64,000 nt of DNA, taken from positions 124,001 through 188,000 of the forward strand of contig JAWPHD010000281.1 in assembly GCA_037043455.1 (NCBI GenBank). Direction: 5' to 3'. The notes below the pieces were generated by a model. It was given only the letters and a program-made list of their open reading frames with translations, was not told the origin of the DNA and ran no database searches. Below, piece by piece: positions 22,146 through 34,846 of this stretch (position 1 is its first letter; each line of letters begins with the position of its first letter). Source of the stretch: Cyrtodaria siliqua. Lineage: Eukaryota > Mollusca > Bivalvia > Adapedonta > Hiatellidae. Made by a program: the position numbers and the translations under genes.

Positions 22146-22615
22146 AGGTGTAGCACACCTATTGCAAGACAAGAAGTGTCGGCCTGGGGTAGTCGCATAA
22201 GGGCATCAATAAATAATTCTCATTTCCTTTTGCAAAAAAGGCATTTTCACTCATTTAAAGTGCTATTTTTGGTTTATATCACATTGTTGATCTATTTGTT
22301 ACATTTTTCAGGCATTGCCATGTTAATATTGTGAGTTTTTAATTTATTTTGCTTATATGGAAATGAGTGTATGAATACAATTTTATGGCATCTCAGTGTT
22401 TATGTTTTTAAAGGGAACATTCTTTCATGAGACAAGTTCTTTCTTAGAAGATACATGACCCCCATTTTTCTGTGGATTTGTTGGCAGCATATGTGCCATT
22501 TGTGATGAGAATGTAAGTTATTCATTTTTAATTTGGGTTTATATATGAATGACATGGCATTTAAATTTAAGTTCACGCACAACTCAATGCAACAATCAAT
22601 GGGCGTGTTACACCT
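22146..22615. mobile_element. ~470-bp MITE (unit A only)
   Basis: Inverted ends AGGTGTAGCACACCTATTG and its imperfect complement (AATGGGCGTGTTACACCT) bound an interior with no coding capacity, at TA-rich target sequence. Unit B has the uninterrupted site CTATATACAAG at 48471-48482. Confidence 0.65.
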
Positions 22616-22946
22616 ATACAAGCCCAAACATAATATAAACTATACTGCAGATGTAGCAATATTATTCCTTGTTTTGTGAGTTTATGTTTAATTTCTTAAA
22701 TTGTGGTTTCTATTATGCACAGGATATGCATTATAGTGAATGTGGTTTGGCCAACTGTTTATAACTTACTGTATACTAAGGTTCAAACTGATTTGAAATA
22801 TTCTAAATAATATCGCTAAAGCCGGTGTTAGTTTAAACTTATTCGTTTTACATCGATTGTAACAAATGCTCTTTGAACTTATTTGAATCACTCTCGATGT
22901 ATTCCTGTATAGAAATAGTACTAAGCAACTGCAGATACATTATCTT

Positions 22947-23041
22947 GCTCAGGGACACAACGGATATGGCAATGGCGGGGATCGAACCCACGACTTTTCG
23001 ATCATGGGCCAAACGCTCTACCACTAGACCACAAGGCTCCC
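22947..23041 (-). mobile_element. tRNA-like SINE remnant
   Basis: Minus strand: TGGTCTAGTGGTAGAGCG (A-box), CAT at the anticodon position, GGGTTCGATCC (B-box), then TGTGTCCCTGAGCAAGAT resembling a decayed SINE central motif. The unit B counterpart is 48768-48848 and lacks part of the B-box region. Confidence 0.5.
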
Positions 23042-23339
23042 CATAAACGCCTGTGTTAGAGGGCGTGAGAGTTATTGCATCTTATTTTACCTCTCATGAA
23101 CAGAACCAATAACATCAGAGTCTATTTCTTTCTGTTCCTTTTTGTATTCGATGATTCTAAAGAATCACCTTCGCTGTATTTATTAAAATTTGCTTATAGA
23201 TTGATGTCTCATTTCTTATATGTTTGGGTTCATTTACAGTGTTATGTCTGGCATAGCGTCCGCAGACATGACACACTTAGCGTATTTCTTCATTGATAAG
23301 GTTATATCATTCTGAGCCTTGCTTCAAGCATTCTGCTTA

Positions 23340-23600
23340 TTGTAAAAAAAAAGGTATTTGAGGAAAAAAAAAAAAGCTTCTCCTACAATGCTACCATTAC
23401 CATAAATTTCGAAAAGCCATTGCAAACTCGTCTTGTCGTAACCATGATCTTCTTTTAAAGCGTAAATAATAAAATGTAATTTAAGATTTTTTTCTGCGAC
23501 AAGGACTACCACAACCTGACTTCTATGTTGCCGTGATTTATAAGCAGTAAAATCCTTGATTATGATCACTTCCGTACAATCGTTATTAAACCATTAAACG
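23340..23600 (+). pseudogene. Decayed Penelope-like RT fragment (unit A)
   Basis: Plus-strand fragments match the thumb region seen at 37380-37600: AGCTTCTCCTACAATGCTACC then TACCATAAATTTCG, corresponding to KLLHQGYRYHKLR, with many frameshifts. The counterpart is 49160-49410. Confidence 0.4.
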
Positions 23601-23829
23601 CGTTTATAATAAGAGTTTATGACTCTATTATTGTAAAACATACTGAATGTTTAGTGGTTGAACCATTTATAGTTAGCCACTAAACGGCTGGTAAACATTC
23701 CCTCCACAACCAAAAGGAGAACAATGAAAATTGAGCGAAAGCCACTTCCGGGAAGGAGCGAGATCGCGGTTTTCATCAACAAACGTGAGTATGATCTACT
23801 TTTATTTCTTTTAACAAGAACAACATAGA

Positions 23830-24262
23830 TTTTTTTCAAAAATCGGGGAATGTGTTTCCGTGTAGGCATATTTATACTTCATGTAGAATACAATTTCGCA
23901 TTTTAAAAATGTAAATTATAGCGGCTAGAACTTTTCTCCTGTCGATAGTTGGTGCAGGTTTCTCCACGGATCACACCTTCAACTTGTTTTTGGAACCTAT
24001 TTGCACTCAGGAAGTATCTCGATGGTGAAAATCACTCGAATACCGCCCATAAGTTGCTTATGCACTAAATGTGAATGGTAAAGTTTTAATCTAAGTGATG
24101 TATGGTCATTTTTCATGAGGTAGGGGAGCGAAAGAGCTGGGGGTAGAGCGAACGTCAAGGAGATAGAGTGGACGCCTGTTTAATTCCACAAACGACATAC
24201 TTTGACGATGTCGATTCGGATGCAGTTGCGCCATGAAAAGTTACTTTTTGTAGATGTTATTA
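23830..24262. mobile_element. Left arm of foldback element (unit A)
   Basis: Matches the left arm of the complete inverted-repeat element at 49665-51205 in unit B; the right arm and loop are missing here. Adjacent sequence resumes at about 24270 opposite 51248. No gene is present. Confidence 0.6.
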
Positions 24263-24640
24263 CGGTCTTTTTTTGCATCCCCCCTCATTTTTTCCCGTTC
24301 AAAAGTACCCAGACGTCATCAAATATACCCTGACGTCATCAAAAGAAGTTCACCTGACGGGACTGGAACGTTACTGCCGAGATAGGGTTTTATCTCAGTC
24401 ACCCTGTTTCTCGGCAGAATTATACAGATCGACATGATAAAAACGGTGTTTTTGTTACTGACTTTTCCAAGACGGTACTACCGTTGTTAAACAGTCTATG
24501 TTTGTGGTGTCTTTTACTTTGTTTCTATTTTTCATTGCAATTGTTTTATTTATATACGTGTCTGTGTTTGTGGTTGACTGTGTTCTGTGAAAGCTGAATT
24601 TCCTGTTTAACTTGTATACCTATATTTATATTATTTGATG

Positions 24641-26043
24641 CACTGATAAGTGCAACATTAAAAACAATAAAAGTACAGATAAAGTTCCAACAGAACAAAA
24701 AGTCGTCGTCACATCATAGAAAAAAAAAAGTCGGCATCACATCATTACTCTCCTTTTCTTCAAGGAATAACTAATAACTAATACTTTAATACCAAGTACA
24801 ATATTTATGGTGATACAAATCGCTACTCTCAAACCCTGATTCATTTCCGAAACGTGCTGTGTGGTTGTACGATTTTCTGAAAGAAAATATTAAGATTTAG
24901 TTTTAAAAACGGATGCGCAAGCTGACATTTAATATAAAGTAGATGATCATTGTCAAAGAATACACATTGTTTGTAGCGAAATTAAAAACATAACTAACGT
25001 AACTGTACTGAACTGTTCCTTTTTGATCAATATACGATTTAGCCACGTTTTGTTTTATTATTATTATTTTACGACAAAATGAAGAGGATACCTAATTAAA
25101 TAAAACCACGAAAGGAAAAACACATTCTTATTGCGATTCTAAAAACATATGTCTCAGTTTTAAAAATCGGTTCAAATCTTTGCAGCGAAAATGTTAATAC
25201 AAATAAACGATTTGAAAATGCAAATTTAAATCTTAAATCTAAAGTATATTGTCATTCTTGTCTATTTTTCAATGAATGTTTAATATAGACCCCGATTGGA
25301 AATTGTTAGGCTTCTTCAATATTGAGAAATTAGAAATATGTTCTTGTTAAATACGTTATACTACGAAAAACTTAAAAAACTAAACAATTGGATATTAACT
25401 ATATCGGCTTAGTTTTAATAGCAAACAAAGCCCGCTCTTAGTTTTTTATTTGTATAGCATTTCTATATTGAGGGTAAGCTTACCAACACTTTGTAATTTA
25501 CTTAAATGAAGAAATATAAGTTCATAATTTAGCTTTTGAATACAAAACTTATCTGGTATTTCTTAATTGTGTTTAGACCAAAAATTAGAACACAACACAA
25601 TAAATATATAACCTTCTTTAATGTGTTATATATGTGTACTGGTCACAAAATGCTTTATTGGGTGGGCCTCATAATCTGAAGAAAAAATGAATATCACACT
25701 TTGCTCATGAAATTATATGGCTAACAGTGCTGTTACCTATACAATTTCTACCCCACCCCCAAATACAACAGGCTTGAAATCTGTCCTTAATCAGTGACAG
25801 TGACAGTTTTATCAATTAACTTCCATTGCGGTATATTTTTATTTGATTAAAATTGGTTTGACATTACTTACGTTATTTATAATAGTATTTCATTGATAGG
25901 TTGATTGGTAAGTGACCGTGAATGACGTCACTTAACGTAAACGACTTCACTTAAAACTCGTATTGGCGAGTTTCTTCATATTGCCCTTGTTTTGTTCATA
26001 TTGGGCGACTTCCGGTACGTCGTATGATGTGTAGAGTTTCTAG
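24641..26043. other. Unit sequence, no gene; G-rich repeat in reverse at 25640-25790
   Basis: AT-rich sequence collinear with 51641-53030. The segment near 25640-25790 is the reverse complement of the dispersed G-rich repeat. The end of the block (25960-26040) resembles the right part of the foldback insertion at 27361-28032 (CGAGTTTCTT, TATTGCCCTTGTTTT, then GTACGTCGTATGATG). No coding region is supported. Confidence 0.4.
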
Positions 26044-26470
26044 TAAAACGCGGCTAATATACTTTAGTTAATTAATAATAAAACACTGCTAATATAGTTT
26101 AGTTAATTAATAATAAAACACGGCTAATATAGTTTAGTTAATTAATAATAAAACACGGCTAATATAGTTTAGTTAAATAATAATAAAAAACGGCTAATAT
26201 ATTTTAGTTAATTTATAATAAAACACGGCTAATATAGTTTAGTTAGCTAATAATAAAACATGGCTAATATAGTTTAGTTAATTTATAATAAAACACGGCT
26301 AATATAGTTTAGTTAATTAATAATAAAACATGGCTTATATAGTTTAGTTAATTAATAATAAAACACGGCTAATATTGTTTAGTTAATTAATAATAAAACA
26401 CGGCTAATATAGATTAGTTATTTTATAATAAAACACGGCTAATATAGTTTAATTAATTAATAATAAAACA
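26044..26470. repeat. 35-bp minisatellite, about 12 units (unit A only)
   Basis: The monomer contains TAATAAAACACGGCTAATA and TAGTTTAGTTAATTAA, with exact 35-bp spacing (for example CGGCT at 26121 and 26156). Unit B has a single monomer at about 53028-53070. The monomer resembles the terminal sequence of the foldback insertion at 28000-28032. Confidence 0.9.
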
Positions 26471-27360
26471 AATACATTGTTATGTAGAATATTTTTTATT
26501 TTATTTTGGGTAACAAATGATAACAGTTCAAATCAATGATACCAATACACACATTAATAACATTGCAATACAATAAGTCGTTGTTGTTGTTTCAGAATAG
26601 TGTTCGTGTACATGTTCTTTAATACTAAGACTGGCAATTCATAGAAGAAATAATCTTGTTCACAAAATACCATTTTAAAGCTTATTTTTTTAATAAAACT
26701 ACTGAATCATTATTAACGGCGTAAAGTGGGAAGAAATGAATGGCTTTAATAACACACAATGATCACGTGACCTCTGATATCCAAACTTATTAACATGTAG
26801 CCTATCCATCAAATAGTTATTTAATTGACTTTATTTTGGTGTGTCCGTTCGGCCCTTTAACAGCATGCAATCTGGAGCATTTGTTTACCGACGTTGTAAA
26901 GTGATATTGTGTGCAAAGTTTGCCCGTTGTGCTGGATATTAATTCGTCATCTATGCTGACCTATATTGGAGGTTAATATTCACAGAACAAAACATAACAT
27001 TTAACTTGGACGATTATGTATAGTTTCTTTATGTTTTTCTTTTTGCAATGTTTTTGTTAGTAGGCTGGTGCGTTCGAAATGTCAAGGTTTTGCCTACGGT
27101 ACGCCAGCAACAGTAACTGGCACCACAGTTGCACTATAAGAAGAAACATCTGTTGGAAATTTATTGACGAATTGATGTCTAGAGGTCACACTGAAAAGAC
27201 AAAATATGTTCAAGGATTATATAAGTAATGAAAAGAGAAGAAGAAGAAAAATAAAAAGAAGAAGAAGAATGAATAGCATGCAGTATAAGCTGCTAACTCG
27301 TGAGTAGAATGGTTGAAGCAAGTTTTTGTTAAATTGTTTAAAGTAACTGACTTTATAGTG
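26471..27360. other. Unit sequence, no gene; GAA-rich patch at 27235-27272
   Basis: Collinear with 53071-53930. A short GAAGAA microsatellite lies at 27235-27272. No conserved open frame is seen. Confidence 0.4.
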
Positions 27361-28032
27361 CTATTATATGATGTTATTAATTAAGTGTTTTCATATTGGC
27401 CGAGTTATTGGTCCAAGGACTGTCATATTGGCCCAAGGCCGAAGGCCGATGTCCAATATGACAGTCCGAGGACCAATAACTCTGCCAATATGAAAACACT
27501 TACTTAATGACATTTTTATTAATTAACTACTTAATATCTATCTTTATTCCTATGTTTTAAATATCATTTACAGGTAAGAAAAAACAAGAGATATATGTTC
27601 AATATAACATTTAATAACAAGTATCTGATTCAAATAAATCTTCAACTGTTACCGCTCGATGGCGCCTGGGAAAATCACACACGAACTTGATAATAGCTAT
27701 ATTTCAGCGAAGTCGATGTAACCGAATATACAAATAATCAAACCTTAATTATTTTGATTGTCTACATTATATAGGCGAACTAGTTTATCATCGAAAAGCT
27801 GCGACGTTGTGTTTTCTCTTCAAAATGACGTCCTTAAAGAAAACAAAGCCTTGGTCGTATTGGCCGTGTTGGCTTATCCAATAAGATTGCTTGAATTTCA
27901 TATTGGCCGAGTTTTTTCATACAGGCCGAGTTTCTTTCCATATTGGCCTTGTTTTACCATATGATGCGTGCAGTTTCCTGCAAATCACGGCAGATATTAA
28001 GTAGTTAATTTATAATAGTAAATATGGTATTA
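27361..28032. mobile_element. ~670-bp insertion with long palindrome (unit A only)
   Basis: Arms at 27383-27501 (AAGTGTTTTCATATTGGCC and its complement) form a hairpin around GGCCGAAGGCC. The remainder repeats motifs such as ATATTGGCCGAGTTT. Unit B is continuous across this point (about 53921-53930), with a possible TATAGT duplication at the junctions. No coding capacity is seen, so it is a foldback-type non-autonomous element. Confidence 0.6.
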
Positions 28033-28451
28033 TAGTAAAACAGCGTACATGGCTACGTTCGTATGCATAACACTTACGAGGAGTTAGTTTTATTTGAATA
28101 CTGACGTCACACTTCATCTCATCTCCCTCGGCCGTCGCTGTCCCAATATATAACATAAAATGATTTTTACACGAAGCTTAACCCCCGTACTGAATGCTCG
28201 TTCGATTAACGTTTTCTTATAAGTATTATTATTTCGTAGCATGGAGAATTTTATGATGTTTATCTATTTCAATAGCAGTTAACATGTTTAATGCTTACTT
28301 GTCCTGATGAGCTATTTATAGGAATTCCGCACTATATTTTTAGATATTACATGGTGGTCAGAAGAACTGTTTTCTGTAGCGTAGTTAAAAGGTAATTCAG
28401 CTTTGACGCGAAAAAAAATACAGGACTACATGTATATCATTTTTACTCACT

Positions 28452-28573
28452 TTAACCGGTCGACGACGCATTCACGATGGTGATTGTCGGTGTTATTGTG
28501 CTGCTGCTGCCGCCGAAGCCACCGTTGCTGAACAATAGCATCAAGAGGAACAGACAAGCCAGCAAACCCAATA
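28452..28573 (-). CDS. Secreted Gly-rich protein, second coding exon (copy 2)
   Basis: The acceptor TATTACAG precedes 28573. Two bases complete the split Leu codon and 39 codons follow to TAA at 28452. It encodes a hydrophobic segment (LLGLLACLFLLMLLF), then SNGGFGGSSST and a Ser/Thr-rich tail (ITPTITIVNASSTG) with one N-glycosylation sequon (NAS). A consensus donor (A|GTGAGT) lies two bases after the stop, so a 3'UTR intron is possible. I see no nearby AATAAA. Confidence 0.75.
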
Positions 28574-31294
28574 CTGTAATAGAACATTTATAATATAAAT
28601 ATCATACAAAGCTCTAGAATAAATATTTTACATTTTCACCTTTTTTTTTTTCTTCCTTTTTTTTTTTTACCCATATATTTTTCCTTATCAATATGATTAC
28701 CCTTCATTTGCTTACATTTGCTTTTTTACCCTTCCATTAATAAGAGTTATTGTAAATTGCACGTTTTCAACTAAATTGTCAAATTATGTGTGTATGTTTT
28801 GTTTTAGTTGTGTTTCTTTTTTCAACTTTGCAACAAGTTGTTCAATTAAATATTTGCTAAAGAATTGTCTCAGAAGAAACGTCTTCCTCCATGGAAAAAT
28901 AACTCGTAATTTTATGTTTGTAGTGATTGATGTTTATACTTTATTTCCGCCCGAGAATGCTTTTACCTATCGATATGTTTTCGTGCTTTTTACGCGAAAA
29001 ATTGGCAGGATCAAAATGCACAGACTGGATTACAGTACTTATCATGTATACATTATTTCAACACATTTTAAAACCCGAAACCCGTCTTTGAAATGTTCGT
29101 TTAATCAAGCGTAGATTTGCTCTGATTATGTTTAGATCGATTCCGGCAACACTTACTCCATGGACATATTCTACACACGAGTGGCGATTAGGGAACATTT
29201 GGACAATAGAACTAACCATCCATTCTGAAGATGGAAATTATCAAAGTGCTAAACGCTGTAAAATAATGTTTCGCTATGTTTTGTGTTTTTTCTTATATTT
29301 TTATTACGTTTTTAATAGGCATAAAATAAAATATGTTTCGTTTTTTTTACGCAGATGATCACCTTATCTATTGTTTGGGGCGCTTGATTCAGCCAAAGGT
29401 TTTTCAGCATTAACATGAGAAGTTTTATTAATATATATCTCCAGAATTGGAATTGATAGTGGCAAATGAAAATATCTTTCCCATGCAAAAATTGCTTTTG
29501 ATAGGGCATTTTCAGTGCAAAATTATTTTGCATCATAAATTTCCAAAAAGATGGGTTTTTTTATCATTTTTATCCAAAAATGGTTTCAATGTCTTAGATA
29601 AATGTAAATTAAGACACTGAAAGTTGTATAGCAAAGTATTAGGACTAACTGAAGATATTTGATATTTCTTAATGTTCTGCTGCCCCAGCAACATGGAAAT
29701 TTACATTGAAAAAGCCCCACCAAAAGGGCATTTTGATTGTAAAATAGTTATATTTCAACTGATTTTGAAAAATTTACCACTAAAAATTCCAGTTCTAATG
29801 ATATATAACTTATGTAAGTATTTATAACATTGTTCATGCTATTGCCGAAAACCCTTAGGCTGATCCGATCAGATGGATAAGACGCCTGGTGAACATATAC
29901 TCAGCGTTATAGATTAGCGTAATATATGAAAGATAGCCTTGCAAGGTTTAAAATGGATAACATGAATGACATGTTCGTACATTTATAGTAAAATAGCGCC
30001 TTTAATACAAATACGACAGTAACATTACCAATATTATACCTTGCTGCAAGTTATCTGTTTTCACATTTTTTGTTTCATATAACTGTATTGAATTATAAAT
30101 ACGGAATGAATAATAGAATTTCTGATAAGGAAGCAATAAGACCCAAACTGAGTGGCTCTCATTTATTGCAAACGAACAACACCCAACTTGTACCAGATAT
30201 ATTAATAATAAAAACAATAATGATGTGTCAGTCATTTTTTTTTTTTTTTTTTTTTTGTTGTTCTTTTTTCATTTCGGTAATTAAGCAAATAAGCATGTGC
30301 TTTTTATTTGGATATATTTGTTGGAAAATATGGTTCTTGCCATAGCTTTACATCCTATATAGTAGATTGAATATATCTTATAACTGCTTGTTTTCATGTT
30401 TTATATATTTGTGCTTTTTCACATGCATGGCACGTTTACCTTCGGGCTGGTATTTTTAATATTAGTACGGTAGGTATATGCATTTAGAGAAGTTTAATTA
30501 AGCCGTGTTGAGATTGTTGGTACTGTACTGAAGCAGAGGTTATAACGCAAAGTGGATATTTTCTATATTGTATTCTATATAGTGTGTATTGTATTTAAAC
30601 ATATTTACTTCAAGGTTTGAAATGAAGATAACAGAACATATGGTACAACAAGAAGCAGTAAATGTATTTTAGCCATCAGACTCACTTCAACACTTTTGCT
30701 CAGTATGTCTGACTCACTATAGGAACAAACTTAACAAGTAAAGCTCAGAGCTAATTTCCAATGAATAAGGAATAAATATAAAATAAATGTAACTATAGCA
30801 TGGATTATTGATCAGATACGAATCCGAAAGTTAATTAATTCAAGCATGCATTTAAGCTTATCCTCAGCCTATGATTGCATCGAACAACTCACTCATCAAC
30901 TATACTTGTTTCATTTTTTGAAAAAAGTGTCCGTCAAATAACATATATAGGCTAAAACGAGCATGTTCCGTTAGAAGTTTGGTTCAGAATATGTCTGATA
31001 AAACGATCATGTTACATTAGAAGTTTGGTTCAGTATATGTCTGATAAAACGATCATGTTCCGTTAGAAGTTTGATTCAGAATATGTCTGATAAAACGATC
31101 ATGTTCCGTTAGAAATTGGTTCCGAATATGTCAGATAAAACGATCATGTTCCGTTAGAAGTTTGGTTCAGTATATGCATGATTGAATGGACTAACGTATG
31201 ATACTTATAAATGTATTTGATATTAAATGTAGACAGATTTTATGTAATTTTGAAAATCAAAATTAAATAAGAAGTCGTAACTTATTTGACTTAC
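28574..31294 (-). other. Intron 2 of secreted gene copy 2
   Basis: A 2721-bp phase-1 intron (GTAAGT...TTACAG) with no coding exon recognised inside. It holds an old inverted-repeat element (29370-29830, shared with 55170-55700), a poly-T run at 30235-30256 and a 46-bp minisatellite next to exon 2 (30950-31180). Confidence 0.65.
30950..31180. repeat. 46-bp minisatellite, about 5 units
   Basis: The monomer contains AAAACGATCATGTTCCGTTA and GAAGTTTGGTTCAGAATATG. The unit B array at 57096-57440 has about seven to eight units. It lies in intron 2, 115 bp from the coding exon. Confidence 0.85.
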
Positions 31295-31427
31295 ATCCGC
31301 TGTTTCCAAAGCCGCCTCCGCCGCCGCCGCCTTGCGGGTATCCATAGCCGTAGCCGCCGCCGTAATTGGCTATGACGAGTCCCACAACGCAGAAAAGGGC
31401 AAGAATAGCTACTAGAAAGGTCTTCAT
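31295..31427 (-). CDS. Secreted Gly/Tyr-rich small protein, first coding exon (copy 2)
   Basis: ATG at 31427-31425 lies three bases after a strong acceptor (ATTCTCACAG). The exon encodes a signal peptide (MKTFLVAILALFCVVGLVIA, probable cleavage after residue 20) and a mature start NYGGGYGYGYPQ, followed by a run of seven Gly and FGNSG. It ends at the donor GGAT|GTAAGT, phase 1. Joined to 28452-28573 it gives 84 residues: signal peptide, Gly/Tyr-rich segment, hydrophobic helix, Ser/Thr tail. It is probably secreted or membrane-associated, and composition resembles mantle Gly-rich proteins such as shematrins, but I cannot assign a family. Copy 3 differs by three substitutions plus one inserted Ser codon, while introns differ far more. 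The promoter is at 34846-34878. Confidence 0.8.
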
Positions 31428-31430
31428 TGT

Positions 31431-34400
31431 CTGTGAGAATAATAGAGAGACATTATTATTTTAAACAAACTTTAATTAATGACCTATTATTTCCAGCCTA
31501 TTGTATTTGGTGTAGGGGGTGGGGTGAGAGGGGAATGGAGACATTCGACATAAAATTGCAGAAGCAAATGGTGGTATTCAATTTTGGTTCATTTGATAAG
31601 GCCTTCCCAATACAACGTTTGTGCAAATCCAACATGTGTTTTGGTGTTGTTTTTTCTTTCTAAAATCAATGAATTGTCAACACAGTTTTGTATTTAGTGC
31701 AGCTATTTGCTTTTTTTTTCTTCATAAAAGTAAAGTTTGAAGCATTATATACTGCTATTCCCTGGACACTGTTGAATATACCAATGCTTTTCAAAGAGAA
31801 AACTTTACTTTACTGGAGCTAATCGGTCATGTAGCATGTTAGCTGTAAATAAACAAGCTTTCCGTGCCTTTTTATTGATCATTTCGTGTTGGGAAAATAG
31901 GTCCTTAAAGTTACACAGTCCCTATTTTAACTGCTAATAACTCATGAATATGAATGAGTCACGTATCAATGCGACGAACACCCCAAAAGTCGGTATATAA
32001 GCAAAAACGATGCATATAATTTCCGTACAGGTAACATCGATAATACGGCTTCAGAATACATATGATAAAAAATAATTGCCCTGAACGAGATTTGAACCAC
32101 AGGTTTGCAACTGTAAGATTTGAAAGATGTACACTGAAACACTAGACCACGGCTATTTATTTGTATGTTGTAGCATTTTTAACACTAAATAGGCATTACG
32201 TAATAACAAAAGCGCGCGCACAAACTCATTAAGTGCTAAATAACAAGTCGATATCTGGTTGTTTTGAGGAGAAGTATTAGTTTCATATTGATGACATACA
32301 GTATTACACCAGGCAATAATAATTAACACGTGCGGCAAGATGGTCTACATATTTGATCAATCTTGAGTTACATTCCAAGTTTTTTTGCCTCATAATAAAT
32401 GGTAGTTAGTATACCACTTTCTCAAATAGCGTTTTAGTTCAGTGGATAGAGCACCGGACTTGAAATCAGAAGGTCGTATGTTCGAGCCCTGAAAGAGACT
32501 AACTTTTTGTTTCTGTAAAAAATACTGTTACATGTGTATAGGTACGATGTGCACTGGTCGAAGTATATACAGTAAATGATTTCCTGCGCTATATTTGCTC
32601 GCTTAAATACCCGATTTCGACATGAGCTGGTAAACATGAAGTTACAAATAAAGACACGCCTACAAAGAAGAAATCGACTTATATAGAGACTCTGTAGTTT
32701 TAAACAAATCATTCGGCTAGTAATGGCCTGCTCGTTGCTTGGAAATTTAAATGTTAGCTTCAATGGCTGTATTCAAAGACTGGAGGAATAATGTAAATGG
32801 AGGGTAAACACTTTTAATGAGCATGTGGCATTAGACTGACTATATTTGGAACAGGTCACAGTATAGAAGATAAAAACGAATACGAATAGAAATAGATAAA
32901 TTTCTCACCTCTTTACAAACAAATTCATTTACACACAACTAATCGTATTGTATATAATAATACTATTTGCGTATCATGTAAAGTTTTTTCTTTATTGTTG
33001 GACAGTTATTGTTAATCAGTTGACCTGATGTGATAACGGATCTTTTAGTATTTCTTCTTTATTTGCGCTTATTAGGTGGATACCCCCCGGGTGCTTATTT
33101 ACAAATTTCACAGTTTACCCAAACTCATTTTAATGGCATTTTAAACTTTGAGTATCATATATGTGATACTCATAAGGTTGATTAACAATAGTTGTCCAAT
33201 TCTTATCAAATTAAAAGTATTATTAGTAACTCCTGTACAAGCCAAAATGATAATTATGCTTTGATATGAATTATTGAATGTTATATGTTAATTTGCAATA
33301 ATAGCGTCTCCTATAATTCTTTTAAAATGGTGTTTACAATTCATGTTTTATGTATGAAATGATGTATTGATGTATGCATATTTGATTGTAAACAATGAGA
33401 CGCAAATAATCTATTAAACAAACTGTTTACATACAATTACATATATACATAATGACATTCACACATTGATAAAATGCAAACATCATTATTTACAGAATTA
33501 TAAGAGACGATTCTTTAAATGTATTCACAGATCATAAATTAAAATGACATATCTCTAAAATATATATAAATATACATAGGAACTTGCATAGTAGTCCAAT
33601 GGAATAACAACACTACCATTAATTATTATATACAATATAATGCAAATTATGAGTTTATCTCTAAGTATCGGAATCATGACTCATTTTATATACATTATAA
33701 AACATGAAATGCCATTGCTAATCCCGAACCCTGAATATTAAGTATAAGCTGATAATAATTAAATGAATTGAATTGAATGTTGTTTAACGGCTCATCAACA
33801 CAGTATAGGTTATTTAGAGCCGCCCCAGAGAGAGGGAAAGGATACATAGGAATCCGGGAACCTGCCCAACTCTTATTATCGAATAGATTCCTATGCTTCT
33901 ATAACGTGCTAGGAGGATAGACCGATACACGGGACCGCCCGGTTTACGTCCCCATCCGACGGACGAGGCTAAGGAAAAGTGTCTTGCCCAAGAACATACC
34001 GAAAGAACTCAGTGGCACCACGGAGGATTGAACCCGGGGCCTCCGGTTACAAATCCGCCGCGCTACCGACTGCGCCACGCCAGCCCGTGATAAGCTGATA
34101 ATAATCGAACGTCTAAAAGTTTATTAGAACTTTAGATAATCCATCGCGTTGAAATTTATGATAGTAAAAGGGCAAAATTTAAATATATGTATTAAAACAT
34201 CATTTATCATCTCAAACCAGATTTGAAGTTATTTTGATTAACAGATTATACAATATATCAAAATCTAAAAGAAATTAACCCGCCAAATAACGGCCAAATT
34301 ACACTACAAAACGTTCAGATCATATACTAATGTATATCTGCCGATTAAAAGTATAAAACTATAGACATTTCTATAAACATATTAATATAATAATGACCTA

Positions 34401-34818
34401 CCATTTATATATTTATTTAACGTATAACAGTACCGTACAGGAATTAATTTTGGTGTGTTTTGGGGCGATATTTGAGGAAAAATCAATAAACATTCTAAAC
34501 CAGAAAACGCATTAGTGAAAATAGATTTTAGAATAAAACTGTTAATGGTTCAACGTTAAAAAATGCATGAATTTGAAAACAGTAAGTTGTAGGAAATATT
34601 TTGAATTTGGATTGTTATTTTAATAGTCATGACAGCAGCTGATTAGTTTGGCTGCGTATATATGTATTCTGTTTGTATGCTTTATTTCTATTTTCTCAAT
34701 GGTTTCAATTTTCAAATGTAATTTTACTAGTTGTCATATTTCGCAAAGCCCGCTTTATATATATTGTATTAATACGTAATTAAATATTCTTAGATTTGTA
34801 GATTGAAATAACACTTAC
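31431..34818 (-). other. Intron 1 of secreted gene copy 2
   Basis: A 3388-bp intron between the 28-nt UTR exon and the start-codon exon. It contains the two tRNA-like sequences (32077-32155, 32429-32501), a SINE private to this unit, and a 427-bp deletion relative to unit A that removes the stop-split frame. No other gene is seen. Confidence 0.6.
33760..34089 (-). mobile_element. SINE with 16-bp target duplication (unit B only)
   Basis: The same family as 43439-43764, in reverse orientation: tRNA-like head at the right, TTCTTGGGCAAGACAC in the middle, ATTCAATTCAATTCATT tail at the left. It is flanked by ATAAGCTGATAATAAT (33744-33759 and 34090-34105). Units A and C have the single-copy empty site at about 2161-2180 and 61391-61412. 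Confidence 0.9.
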
Positions 34819-34846
34819 CGTCTATCTATTGATCTATCCTAGGAAT
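34819..34846 (-). other. 5'UTR exon of secreted gene copy 2
   Basis: A 28-nt noncoding exon ending GACG|GTAAGT. Spliced to 31430 it gives a 31-nt leader with no upstream ATG, ending ACG-ACA before the start codon. Confidence 0.6.

Larger units (their letters stand above)
1..31578. repeat. Tandem-duplication unit A (31.6 kb)
   Basis: Position 1 aligns with 31579 and with 57868, where the same sequence restarts (CAATTTTGGTT followed by GATAAGGCC). Order is kept throughout: intron 1 and promoter of the small secreted gene, Penelope-like fragment, 36-bp satellite, Gly/Ser-repeat pseudogene, minisatellite, SINE, foldback arm, then exon 2 and exon 1 of the next gene copy. Relative to unit B, unit A gained a mariner element, a BEL/Pao element, a 1.2-kb TIR element, a MITE, a foldback insertion, about 71 satellite units and a 35-bp minisatellite. 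It lacks a 1.85-kb stretch equal to 36165-38015. A tandemly placed uncollapsed haplotype is the main alternative. Confidence 0.85.

Noticed and set aside
28776..29114. 112-codon forward frame inside intron 2
   Set aside because: The unit B equivalent is shortened and altered near its start, with no splice or promoter signals, so an incidental frame is more likely.
30235..30256. Poly-T run as a retroposed poly-A tail
   Set aside because: No target-site duplication or matching retrocopy boundary is visible. Unit B has an irregular T-rich stretch at the same place.
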